A stretch of 38,534 bases of DNA from a virus. Both the position numbers and the translations under genes were made by a program. The notes beneath the pieces are model-generated. The model saw only the letters and a program-made list of their open reading frames with translations, searched no databases and was not told the DNA's origin. Shown here one piece after another: positions 15,969 through 24,601 of the stretch. Location of the stretch: IMG/VR virus record IMGVR_UViG_3300041955_000431, positions 1-38,534 of that record. One strand, written 5' to 3'. The number at the start of each line of letters is the position of its first letter. Position 1 is the first letter of the stretch.

Positions 15969-18144
15969 TAAAATATCTGTTTTTTATTTCATATAACGCG
16001 TTTTGCCACGTTGGAAACTTACCAAACAAATAATAATAAGTATCACCATTGGAATCCGTATATTGATTATTAGTCATTCCATAAGAACTATATACGTTAT
16101 TAGTAATTAATTCTTCAACAATATCAGTTACATCAGCAATACTTGTTTCAAATAAAATTTTACTACTCCCGCTTTCAATGGACGAAACAAATAAACCTGC
16201 CGTCCAATTAGGCGACACAGCCAAATTAAATCGATTATGAACGCCGTTAACCTGCCTGTTTGTTGAATCAGGACTCTGCGCTAACATTGTAGCATAAATA
16301 TTCACCACTGGCGGATTATTAGAATCCCACGGATTATCGCCAAAAAACCACGTTTTTTCTATAGGGTACCCGTTATTATCCATTGTTTTATTGCCGCTAA
16401 CTGGGTCAACTGTGCCATATAATTCAAGAAATACATTACCCCTGTTTACACCCTGCAAATTCTTCACGCCAACGCCATAAAGCCAGTCATAATTTTGAAC
16501 AGCATAATTACTGGTCTGGTCAGTAGGAAGCCACGGAAGCCACGATAATTCATTGGCGTATGTGATTCCAGCCGAAGTTCCGACGCCTTCATCCTGCACC
16601 CAGAAACTGGGCACGTACAGCGTACCACGCATACTTGTTGTGCCTGTTAATCCTGTGGTTGGAACAGGAAAATTAAACTCGCCTGGCACTTGTTTTGGCA
16701 CGTATGACAAAAATGTTCCGTCATTACGTAAATCATCTTTTGCGTGCGGTCTGAATTTAGCTTCAACCGTATAAAATCGCGGGGTACCTTTCAATGGGTC
16801 ATATTCGAATAACGTAGTGGTCATATTATTAATTTCCCACCCGCCCATATATGTGTGCCCATCACGCGTGGCTGGAACTCTTACGGCTGGTGCCAAATTA
16901 GTAGAATAATTTATGCCGTTATAACCATATGGATTACGCCTGCCATTGCCATAAATGCTTTCATTGTCATCAAAAAACTCAAACACATAATGTCCTTTTG
17001 TTGGAATACCACGCTGACTGGGCGTTCCATCACTATTAGTACCCGCTGAAACTAATTGACCAAATTCATCAGTCACATAATAATCTTCATACATTGGCAA
17101 GCTTAACATAAAGACACCGTTGGTAGACCCATCAGCGCTTGGTAACGCCGTATAAATGCCGTACCGTTCCGCGTTATAAGCGCTTAATAATTTATAAGCG
17201 ATAACCTTTAAATTTGTAGCTGGATTATGTACGGCTAACACGTCAACGGCATCCGTTCTGGACATTTTATACACGTTATTACTCACCCAGTCACCAATTG
17301 GTGGCGACCAAGGGCTTTCTTCAATAAACGACCCAAACAGTATAGCCGTAGGTGTATACTTATAGTTTATATTAAAATCACAGCGTGTAAGTCCTATGTT
17401 CTGTGACGTAGAATCACCCCAAAACGGAATTACGTTAATAAAATTATTTGCAGTAAAGATATTAGGCATTGAGTCAATATTAGCGTTTAATAGCACCTCA
17501 TACGTGCCACCCGTGGTTAATATAAAATCAGGATTTATTGCTTGTGTTAGCCCAGTGCTAAGCTGTGCCGAAATTGCTGAACTGGTATTAACTTCCGTAA
17601 TCATATCATCCGCAGTAATATAAAAAGATTTCGTGTCAAACAAATCAAAATCCATATGTATTGCCTGCGAACCTAATGGAACGCCAAATAAAATATAATC
17701 CCCAGAATCATTAGTAGTTGTGGTGTATGTATAATATTTCTCGTATATTTCAAGGTAAGTCGGATAATAAGTTAAATCCGTTACGTCTGGAAAAATACCA
17801 ATAGGCTGATGACTAATATTGCTTTGTTTTACACGCGGAAAAATATTATATCGTACGCCATTCGGCAATGTATCAGTAACCGCTTTAAATGGATATAGCT
17901 GTATAATGTCACTACGTAATTCGTCGTCTGCCGATAGCGGCAAAAAAAGACTAATTTTTGCATTCTGCACGCCAAATCCGCCATTTACGCTAACTCTGCC
18001 AACAACAACTCCAAAGTCAGACGTCATTTGTTTATATACGTCATAAGTGCTTACACTTAAACTTAAAATTTCAAGGTTTTCGAAATCTTGGTCAAGCGTA
18101 AAACATACATTTTCCCCGCCATTGATGTTTATTGGTATTCGCAT
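15961..18144 (-). CDS. Baseplate-region protein with a possible carboxypeptidase-regulatory-like domain
   Basis: The protein has 727 residues from the ATG at 18142-18144, three bases after the gp6/J stop. Residues about 45-170 show the layout of a carboxypeptidase-regulatory or transthyretin-like sandwich: GRVSVNGGFGVQNAKISLFL (a 'new trait, value added' strand pair), a variable insert, then NDSGDYILFGVPLGSQAIHM, the 'G-x-Y-x-[FL]-x-x-[VL]-P-x-G' ending typical of such domains. The rest (about residues 180-727) is Pro/Asn/Gly-rich without a recognised motif. In this operon position it is probably a wedge or fibre-anchoring protein; the domain call is by pattern and moderate. Confidence 0.75.
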   Translation of the reverse strand: MRIPININGGENVCFTLDQDFENLEILSLSVSTYDVYKQMTSDFGVVVGRVSVNGGFGVQNAKISLFLPLSADDELRSDIIQLYPFKAVTDTLPNGVRYNIFPRVKQSNISHQPIGIFPDVTDLTYYPTYLEIYEKYYTYTTTTNDSGDYILFGVPLGSQAIHMDFDLFDTKSFYITADDMITEVNTSSAISAQLSTGLTQAINPDFILTTGGTYEVLLNANIDSMPNIFTANNFINVIPFWGDSTSQNIGLTRCDFNINYKYTPTAILFGSFIEESPWSPPIGDWVSNNVYKMSRTDAVDVLAVHNPATNLKVIAYKLLSAYNAERYGIYTALPSADGSTNGVFMLSLPMYEDYYVTDEFGQLVSAGTNSDGTPSQRGIPTKGHYVFEFFDDNESIYGNGRRNPYGYNGINYSTNLAPAVRVPATRDGHTYMGGWEINNMTTTLFEYDPLKGTPRFYTVEAKFRPHAKDDLRNDGTFLSYVPKQVPGEFNFPVPTTGLTGTTSMRGTLYVPSFWVQDEGVGTSAGITYANELSWLPWLPTDQTSNYAVQNYDWLYGVGVKNLQGVNRGNVFLELYGTVDPVSGNKTMDNNGYPIEKTWFFGDNPWDSNNPPVVNIYATMLAQSPDSTNRQVNGVHNRFNLAVSPNWTAGLFVSSIESGSSKILFETSIADVTDIVEELITNNVYSSYGMTNNQYTDSNGDTYYYLFGKFPTWQNALYEIKNRYFND

Positions 18145-18147
18145 ATG

Positions 18148-19974
18148 TTAAGTCCTAACTGTAGTCGCAAAAATTGGAGTTATAATGATATCTGTAGTGG
18201 GAAAACGCAATTGTAGTACCTGATTTTCGTCAACATAAATAATACCGTCGCTGGTATCAATAATATTATTAGTTACATCAGATAATGGCTGCGACGTTGT
18301 ATTTGATGAATAATTGCCGCCAACCATATTAACAATACTCAATGATGTAACATTAAGCACGCCAGACGTATTATTAATAGCCTGCATAATAGCGCCCGTA
18401 TACATACTTTGACCCATTACCATAGTGCTGGATGTAAATAAATCGCTAACGTTAGCAATAATTGCCGCAACAGTATTCAAATAATTATCCTGCGACATTA
18501 AGACAGAAGCTTGTATCGCAATATCAATTACTTCGCCAGGTTGAATCTGAACATAATCATTAAACATTCGGTATTCAGACAAATATGTTGCTATATTGTC
18601 CATCAAAACACTGCTAATACTGTTATCCAAATTTCCGTTCTGGTCATAAGAAAGCAAATGAATAACAATTTTATTCTGGTCTTGCATAACACCAACTCTG
18701 GCAGGCGAGCCAAATATAGAAGGCATTAACGTAACCAACGTCTTATAATCTTCTAATGTCACCGCTCTGTTTTGTGCAGCAAAATTATATCCGATATAAT
18801 ACCGCAATTCTTCGATAGTTGGTGCTTCGGCTCCGCCAACTGCTGGCGTGGTGTTTATGCAACGCAGTGATGATTGAATGGAAGCCACGGTTTGAGCGTT
18901 CGGCCCACGATTAACCATCACGGCATTTGTGACCGTATTAATAATACCTAATCCAACATTGGAATCAACACCGCCGCCTACCCTGTATTTTATATACATA
19001 GTAGTATTGGGCTGCGGAGCCAAGCCTAAACTTGTATTATTCAAGAATGACTGCAAATTCATAACGCCGCTATTTTGAATAAAATTATCCAATATATCGC
19101 TGCTGCTGTCTGTTGCCGACCCAAAAGTAATAACACAATAACCTGTAGGCGTAAATTCATAAATGTACCGTTGGTTAACTTTAATGTACTTGCCATAATA
19201 TAACCCATTGGAAGATACTGGGCGTGATGTATCAACAACAAAAACCGTATTTTGAGCCAACGAAGTTACAGGATACCACATCAACGTCGGGTCGTTAAAA
19301 TCACTATAAGTGGGTTGAGCCACTAAACCTGTGCCGTTTTTTGAAATAATACCGTCAACCGATAAGACGTTTACATCTGGAAGAATAATTTGAAAAAATG
19401 GATTCACTTGCGTGCTTCCAAAAGTATAGGTATAGATTTTTGACGCTCCGTTCACAACAACCGCCGTTTTCTTTATGGTATAACTGGCTAAATTGTTGCC
19501 GACATAATTAGGAATTTTCACGCGGTCAACATCCCCTGTCACACTGGTTGGTGAAGAAAAATCGACATCATATACCGTTTCAAATATCTGGTTATTACCC
19601 ATAAACTGACTGCCGCTTTTTAAAATTGGCAAATAACGCGCATCTTCCGCGTCGCCATATACAGGAACGTCAACAGCAAACTGGCACACAGCTACACTGG
19701 CGCTTCTGGTAGGTATTTTAAGCCCGTAGGTTTTCGCAATATTATAAAGTGAGCTTCGTTGTTGGGCGTAATCCAAGACAGTTTCTTGAAGGCTTCTATC
19801 TATATTAAAATTTAGATTATCAGCAATAGCCGCGTTCAAATCAATATACACTGATATGATTGAAGCGTCGTTCAAGTTTTGAATGACTTCTGGATAATAC
19901 TGCTGAATGAATGCTGTTTCTGCCGCTTGTAAAGAAGCAAAATCTCGTTTTGAATAATCAATTTGTGGTGCCAT
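18148..19974 (-). CDS. Baseplate wedge protein, gp6 / Baseplate_J-like
   Basis: The protein has 608 residues from the ATG at 19972-19974, one base after the gp25-like stop; T4 gp6 is similar in size. It begins with an alpha-helical N-terminus (DYSKRDFASLQAAETAFIQQ, then NLNFNIDRSLQETVLDYAQQ), a typical J/gp6 start. The centre has YIKYRVGGGVDSNVGLGIIN followed near residue 380 by GGAEAPTIEELRYYIGYNFA and RAVTLEDYKTLVTLMPSIFG, the hallmark motif of this family in which a 'GG...E..E' loop precedes a helix and 'R..T..DY' strand. C-terminal strands with DIAIQASVLM complete the pattern. Such proteins dimerise to form the wedge ring next to gp25. The gp25-gp6/J gene order supports the call. Confidence 0.9.
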   Translation of the reverse strand: MAPQIDYSKRDFASLQAAETAFIQQYYPEVIQNLNDASIISVYIDLNAAIADNLNFNIDRSLQETVLDYAQQRSSLYNIAKTYGLKIPTRSASVAVCQFAVDVPVYGDAEDARYLPILKSGSQFMGNNQIFETVYDVDFSSPTSVTGDVDRVKIPNYVGNNLASYTIKKTAVVVNGASKIYTYTFGSTQVNPFFQIILPDVNVLSVDGIISKNGTGLVAQPTYSDFNDPTLMWYPVTSLAQNTVFVVDTSRPVSSNGLYYGKYIKVNQRYIYEFTPTGYCVITFGSATDSSSDILDNFIQNSGVMNLQSFLNNTSLGLAPQPNTTMYIKYRVGGGVDSNVGLGIINTVTNAVMVNRGPNAQTVASIQSSLRCINTTPAVGGAEAPTIEELRYYIGYNFAAQNRAVTLEDYKTLVTLMPSIFGSPARVGVMQDQNKIVIHLLSYDQNGNLDNSISSVLMDNIATYLSEYRMFNDYVQIQPGEVIDIAIQASVLMSQDNYLNTVAAIIANVSDLFTSSTMVMGQSMYTGAIMQAINNTSGVLNVTSLSIVNMVGGNYSSNTTSQPLSDVTNNIIDTSDGIIYVDENQVLQLRFPTTDIIITPIFATTVRT

Positions 19975-19975
19975 A

Positions 19976-20386
19976 TTAAAAATTTAATGTTGCGTTATCA
20001 GTGAAATCAAAAGTACCGCTGGTAACACGGTAATCAATTGAAATCGTTATGCTATATTGTTGATTAGGGGGTAAACTTGCATCGTCGCCATAATGCGTAA
20101 TATTAATTGCTTTTATTTGAATATTAGGCATAAAATTCGCGATTGCATTGCTTATTTCCGTTCGAATATTATTATCAACGTCAGTACTTTGAGGTTCAAA
20201 TAAATACTGACGTATGTTTGTGCCAAACTGTGGTAAAAAGAAACGTTCACCTTTCGTCGTCATTAATAAATGAACGAAATTAGATTTAACTTCCTGTGCA
20301 ACTGTGGTGTTCATCTGTAAATAATCACCAGCCGTACTATCCTGAAAAGGGAACGCGACCCCTATGGTTTGTTTTCGTATAGGCAT
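19976..20386 (-). CDS. Baseplate wedge protein, gp25-like
   Basis: The protein has 136 residues from the ATG at 20384-20386, the usual size of the gp25/gpW wedge family. Visible family marks are the core LLMTTKGERFFLPQFGTNIR followed by QYLFEP, a helix (NIRTEISNAIANFMPNIQI) and a final pair of beta strands (YSITISIDYRVTSGTFDF). Family members sit in the inner baseplate and help nucleate the sheath. It heads the baseplate operon, with gp6/J directly after it. A candidate late promoter lies 8 bases before its start, downstream of the inserted HNH gene, so its expression need not depend on that insertion. Confidence 0.93.
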   Translation of the reverse strand: MPIRKQTIGVAFPFQDSTAGDYLQMNTTVAQEVKSNFVHLLMTTKGERFFLPQFGTNIRQYLFEPQSTDVDNNIRTEISNAIANFMPNIQIKAINITHYGDDASLPPNQQYSITISIDYRVTSGTFDFTDNATLNF

Positions 20387-20394
20387 ATAAAATC

Positions 20395-20407
20395 TTTATT
20401 ATAAATA
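20395..20407 (-). promoter_or_regulatory. Candidate late promoter element before gp25
   Basis: This is an exact copy of TATTTATAATAAA on the minus strand, 8 bases before the gp25-like ATG and about 15 bases after the HNH stop. It would drive the packed block from gp25 to the 1927-residue gene, which contains no other sizable gap. Its role is inferred from the identity with the copies at 1201-1213 and 31652-31664. Confidence 0.55.
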
Positions 20408-20421
20408 GTGCCAACACTAAT

Positions 20422-21021
20422 TTACTTATTGCTAATTAATCGGCATAACTCAATAAAACGTAGTTGTGTTAAATTATTTTTCATCAAATTCACGTCTTTA
20501 TGCACCCATTGCACATTATCAACCGTGTAGCCCAATTGAGAGTCAATACGGTCTAAAGACGCTGTTGTATTTTTCCAATCAACACTACTATTAATGATTT
20601 TAGAACTAAAACCGATAGGTACACCCGATAATGCACATAATTTATTTTGTTGTAAATACAAATTCCATAAAAATTCAATTGATACATTTTCGCCCCACAA
20701 AATCCCGCGCAAATTAGCGTTGCGTTTAATATAACTATAAAACGTTTTACTAATATCCCCAACACCTTGATGCTCTAATTTGATAAATCCAACTTTTTTC
20801 CCTTGTTGTTTTGCTTTGGCGTAATTTAATCTACTTCTGCAACTCTTGCAGCAAGTTTGGCGACCAATCCTTAAAAAATAACCTCGTACATATTCTTCTT
20901 TTCCACATTTACATCTAACGTGATATTTTGTGTGTGTATCTGATTTTGTTACTTGAATAGTATCATCAATAACAACATAATCGCCAAATTTATTACCCTC
21001 TTGTGGCAAATCCGTTCTCAT
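20422..21021 (-). CDS. Free-standing HNH homing endonuclease
   Basis: The protein has 199 residues from the ATG at 21019-21021. Residues 37-61 carry clustered cysteines (RCKCG and TCCKSC) resembling a zinc-binding finger. Residues about 129-182 are an HNH nuclease core of the phage type: CALSGVPIG, then ASLDRIDSQLGYTVDNVQWV and HKDVNLMKNN (D157/D160, N169, H174, N178 as likely active-site or metal positions). It would nick or cut DNA at an intron-like or intergenic target and promote its own spread. It lies between the RNR terminator and the gp25 operon, with a perfect 14-bp inverted repeat two bases before its start. There is no sign of truncation. The family is secure; its target is unknown. 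Confidence 0.88.
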   Translation of the reverse strand: MRTDLPQEGNKFGDYVVIDDTIQVTKSDTHTKYHVRCKCGKEEYVRGYFLRIGRQTCCKSCRSRLNYAKAKQQGKKVGFIKLEHQGVGDISKTFYSYIKRNANLRGILWGENVSIEFLWNLYLQQNKLCALSGVPIGFSSKIINSSVDWKNTTASLDRIDSQLGYTVDNVQWVHKDVNLMKNNLTQLRFIELCRLISNK

Positions 21022-21023
21022 AA

Positions 21024-21065
21024 GGTTCTTTTCCTATATATAGTTAATAAAATAGGAAAAGAACC
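21024..21065 (-). promoter_or_regulatory. Perfect inverted repeat (hairpin) abutting the HNH start codon
   Basis: Arms GGTTCTTTTCCTAT (21024-21037) and ATAGGAAAAGAACC (21052-21065) are exact reverse complements separated by 14 bases. In the minus-strand RNA the hairpin ends two bases before the HNH AUG, and its 3' arm holds the only purine-rich, RBS-like stretch (AUAGGAAAAGAA). It could hide the start from ribosomes on long transcripts. It lacks a U-tract, so it is not a terminator. Confidence 0.7.
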
Positions 21066-21074
21066 AATAATAAC

Positions 21075-21107
21075 AAAAAAAAAGAGCAAATTTTGCTCTT
21101 TTTTTTT
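21075..21107 (-). terminator. Rho-independent-type terminator after the RNR gene
   Basis: AAAGAGCAAA and TTTGCTCTTT form a near-perfect palindrome with oligo-A on one side and oligo-T on the other. On the minus strand a GC-containing stem (core GAGC/GCTC) is followed by nine T residues, about 20 bases after the RNR stop. It is symmetrical, so it could act in both directions. It closes the replication operon. Confidence 0.8.
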
Positions 21108-21128
21108 AATATATTAATTATTAAATAT

Positions 21129-24100
21129 TTAACCACATTTAGAATATTGACACGACGGGCATTTCAAACAACCCTCGGAATATTGTAATGTTGCGCCACA
21201 TTCAGGGCAAGCTCCCGCTTTTGGGTCAGCGGTGCCGTCTTTAATATATTTTTTCAAAATACGAATAACACCATTAATCCACGTGTTAATCATATCATCC
21301 ATATTCAAAGATTCCAGTAAATGAATAAGATGCACAATAGGCATACGATGACGTAGTAACCCTGATACAAATTTAGCGTAATTCCAATATTCTTTATTGA
21401 ACACACGGTTCAAACCTTTAACCTCTTGTTCGAACCCGCCTTTATCAGTGTATAAAAAATCATAACGTGAACCATTACCATTATCTTTGACACGGCGCAC
21501 CCTGCCTTTTTCAACATAAACAGGCACAGGGAATTCGTCAGCCAAACCAGTAAATATTTCATACGGGTGACCATCAAGACTACCCAAAAAGCCAATCCAT
21601 TTTTCGCTGTTGTTCATAAACTTAATTACATCACAATCAACAAATTTAGGGCGTTTTTTGGCGTGAGTTTCACCAAACGTTTCATCTTTCTTGATTTTAT
21701 CTTCACTGTCAGATGCAACCAGCACACCTGTACGGCTGCCGTCACGATACACAGTAACACCTTTGCACCCCTCACGCCAAGCTGTTAAATATAGTTCGTG
21801 TATATCTTCTTCGGTCGCGGTATTCGGCATATTGGTTGTATTACTGATACTATGGTCAATCCATTTCTGTAAAGCACCCTGCATTTTCACCTTTTCGCGC
21901 CAATCAATATCATTTGCGCTGGCTTTATTGTATGGTGATTTTGCAGCAATCGCGTTAAACGCATCAGTAGGCAGCAAAGCCACTTGTGCTACATCATAGC
22001 CATTAGCAGTAAGCCAAGCAGCAAAAGGCGGGTGAATAACTTCATATTCTTCCCACTGGTCGCCACTCTGGTCAGTAAATACAATTTTAACGTTCTTGTC
22101 CATTGGATTTACTTTGCGCCTGCGTTTGTATCGTAACGAAAAAACTGGTTCTACGCCAGAAGATACACCTAATAAAACAGATACAGAACCTGCTGGACTA
22201 ATGGTATTTAATGAAATACCGCGACGCCCGAATTTCTTCATACGTTCTTTAAGCTTCGGGTCGGCTTTGAATAATCGCTCCAAAAATGGGTTGCCTTTTT
22301 CTTTATCCCAACTATAAATCGGGAATGCGCCCCTTTCTTCCGCCAGTGTAACGGATGAATGATACGACGCCAGCCCAAGTTCACGCAGCACGTCTGTGGC
22401 AAATTGCGTCGCTTCGGAAGTGCCATATTGTAAATTCATTGCTGCAATCATATCACCCAGACCTGTTATACCCAAACCTGTACGGCGTCCATTAATAGCT
22501 TTTTTCTTAATTTCAGTCCAAAGCATAGTTTCCGCCATCTTAATATGCTCTGGTTCGGGGTCAGAAGCCACTTTAGAGAGTATCTGGTCAATCTTTTCCA
22601 GTTCAAGGTCTACTATATCGTCCATAAACCGTTCGGCTGTCTGAGCGTGTCTAATGAATAAATCGCGGGCAAAACGAGCATTGGGTGTAAATGGGTCGAT
22701 AATGTAATTAAAAAGATTGATAAGCAGTAGGCGACAGGAGTCGTTGGTGCATAAAACAATTTCGCCGCAATTTTTAACGCAAATACCACTGGAAACAATA
22801 TAATTATCGTCTTCTGTTTTTGTTATCACATGATAATTATGGTTATCGTCCACAGTAATATTATAAACGTCCTCGTACCCATAAAATTCGACAGATTCAA
22901 CTTTATGGTTTTCTACCACTTGATGTTTAAAATTAGCAAACGTTTTAAACCTAAAATTATTTCCTAAAAATTGTGGCAAATGATGTTTTTTTGCGTAATC
23001 AATCCAATTATTATAAGTTAATTTACCTAATTCTTTATATGCTTTTCGCCCCTCTTCAATTAATTCTTCATTTGTTACATTTATAGACCTACCATTTGTA
23101 AATCCTGTATGAAAAGCAAATAAATGTTTTTGTTCGTCTGAAAATTGATGATATGGGTTTTTATCGCCTAACATCCTGTCAGAATGTAATTTTTTATGTT
23201 CATTCATAGGCATAACCAACAAATTATCTACACGGTCATTTTGTTTGTTAAAATCTTTATGATGTATAGCAAAATTAACCGCGTCAACCTCCCCATTAAT
23301 AAATTCATTAATTAATCTGTATTGACGACGATTCCTAAAATTACCGCCAAACATTTTTTCACCAGTTCTACTTATTTGACGATAACCATTAGAATCAAAA
23401 GAATAGAATGGAACAATACTATCACCTTTATTTAACGCGTTTAATTCGGTATACTCTAAATTAGATAATAAAACTTTATGATTAGGGGTCGCAATTAAAA
23501 ACGACCCATCATCCAACGTCAATTTCCAGACTTCTTTTTTAATTCCAGTTTTACGCGGATTTCTACCCCACTTAATTTCAGTCTTACCCGTTGTTTGATT
23601 TGTTGAATAAAGCGGAACATCTTTACCCTCTTTAGCTAATTCTTTAATGGAAACGGCATTTCTTCCATCCGCCGTAGCAATTAAAGTACCACCAATAATA
23701 CAAGGGTTAGTCGATACCACGTTAAAACCTTGGTCAGTATAACAATCACCAATAGACTCACGTTTAATAGTATCCCACATAAGCAGCCCTGGTTCAGCGT
23801 GAGCCCAAGCGTTACGTACAATATTCTGCCACAAATCTCTGGCTTGTATTTCTTTTTTATATTTCGGATTTTTAACGTTAATGGGAAACTGTTGAATATA
23901 CTTATCATCCGCCACAACCGCATTCAAAAAAGCGTCACTCACTTTCAATGAAATATTGGCGCCAGTGACTTTAGTTCGATCAATTTTAGCGTTTATAAAT
24001 TCAACGGCATCCATACCTTGTACATCGTAGCTTAAAAGCAAAGCTCCGCGCCTACCTTCCATCGCCACTTCACGGGTTGTATTCGAATAGCGTTCCATAA

Positions 24101-24587
24101 ACGGCAGTATACCTGTCGTTGTTAACGCGGCGTTGGTTACTTTTGTACTACACGGACGTATGTGCGATATATCAGTACCGACGCCACATCTACGCTTATA
24201 TAATTGAGCCAACTGCTGGTCTGTCCATAGAATCCCACCATAGCTATCGTATAACTCACCCGTTACAAAACAATTAGAAATGGAAAGAATCTGAAAAGTA
24301 TTGCCGATGCCAGCCATAGGGCTGCCCTGCGGCACAATATATTTGAAATTCCGAAGCAACTGGTAAATATCTTCTTCGGTCATAGGGTTTGGGTATTTTG
24401 CTTCAATACGCGCAAACTCTTTAGCAATGCGCCTGTGCATATCATCAGGCGTCTTTTCATAAATGTTCCCGTCTGCATCTTTTAACGCATACTTTTGCAT
24501 CCATATATTGGCAGCCAAAGCGTCGCCATTAAAATACTCCAATGTTGCGTTTAATATTTCATCTTGTGTATACTTGGTCAATTTCAT
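21129..24587 (-). CDS. nrdJ: Adenosylcobalamin-dependent (class II) ribonucleotide reductase with intein
   Basis: The reading frame has 1152 residues (about 841 after splicing) from the ATG at 24585-24587. It reduces ribonucleotides to deoxyribonucleotides for phage DNA synthesis. Extein marks: SNCFV (C106), the radical motif STNP/CGEIVL (thiyl cysteine C607, E609), a second redox cysteine C618 in NDSC, KGVTVYRDGSR near the C-terminus and a final zinc-ribbon-like tail (CPECG, CLKCPSC, SKCG), all typical of NrdJ. No small-subunit gene is in the window, in keeping with class II. An intein with an HNH domain (residues 296-606) interrupts the enzyme immediately before C607. The gene follows the helicase after 14 bases and ends at a strong terminator, so it is the last gene of the replication operon. 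Confidence 0.92.
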   Translation of the reverse strand: MKLTKYTQDEILNATLEYFNGDALAANIWMQKYALKDADGNIYEKTPDDMHRRIAKEFARIEAKYPNPMTEEDIYQLLRNFKYIVPQGSPMAGIGNTFQILSISNCFVTGELYDSYGGILWTDQQLAQLYKRRCGVGTDISHIRPCSTKVTNAALTTTGILPFMERYSNTTREVAMEGRRGALLLSYDVQGMDAVEFINAKIDRTKVTGANISLKVSDAFLNAVVADDKYIQQFPINVKNPKYKKEIQARDLWQNIVRNAWAHAEPGLLMWDTIKRESIGDCYTDQGFNVVSTNPCIIGGTLIATADGRNAVSIKELAKEGKDVPLYSTNQTTGKTEIKWGRNPRKTGIKKEVWKLTLDDGSFLIATPNHKVLLSNLEYTELNALNKGDSIVPFYSFDSNGYRQISRTGEKMFGGNFRNRRQYRLINEFINGEVDAVNFAIHHKDFNKQNDRVDNLLVMPMNEHKKLHSDRMLGDKNPYHQFSDEQKHLFAFHTGFTNGRSINVTNEELIEEGRKAYKELGKLTYNNWIDYAKKHHLPQFLGNNFRFKTFANFKHQVVENHKVESVEFYGYEDVYNITVDDNHNYHVITKTEDDNYIVSSGICVKNCGEIVLCTNDSCRLLLINLFNYIIDPFTPNARFARDLFIRHAQTAERFMDDIVDLELEKIDQILSKVASDPEPEHIKMAETMLWTEIKKKAINGRRTGLGITGLGDMIAAMNLQYGTSEATQFATDVLRELGLASYHSSVTLAEERGAFPIYSWDKEKGNPFLERLFKADPKLKERMKKFGRRGISLNTISPAGSVSVLLGVSSGVEPVFSLRYKRRRKVNPMDKNVKIVFTDQSGDQWEEYEVIHPPFAAWLTANGYDVAQVALLPTDAFNAIAAKSPYNKASANDIDWREKVKMQGALQKWIDHSISNTTNMPNTATEEDIHELYLTAWREGCKGVTVYRDGSRTGVLVASDSEDKIKKDETFGETHAKKRPKFVDCDVIKFMNNSEKWIGFLGSLDGHPYEIFTGLADEFPVPVYVEKGRVRRVKDNGNGSRYDFLYTDKGGFEQEVKGLNRVFNKEYWNYAKFVSGLLRHRMPIVHLIHLLESLNMDDMINTWINGVIRILKKYIKDGTADPKAGACPECGATLQYSEGCLKCPSCQYSKCG
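22770..23702 (-). mobile_element. Intein with HNH homing endonuclease domain inside the RNR
   Basis: This 311-residue in-frame insert (RNR residues 296-606) runs from CIIGGTLIATADG to SSGICVKN and is followed by Cys. Block A is the first cysteine and the following strand; block B is TPNH (residues 367-370); block F is VYNITVDDNHNYHV; block G is GICVKN. The penultimate residue is Lys instead of the usual His. The central part has an HNH-type motif, HHKDFNKQNDRVDNLLVMPM then NEHKKLH (residues about 442-468). Removing it restores STNPCGEIVL, the conserved RNR sequence. The splicing and homing elements look complete; activity is inferred. Confidence 0.92.
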
Positions 24588-24601
24588 AATTTTTAAATTT
24601 A

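Noticed and set aside
20403-20421. Small inverted repeat TAGTG/CACTA between the HNH stop and gp25
   Set aside because: Only a 5-bp stem without a U-tract; too weak for a terminator or a regulatory hairpin.
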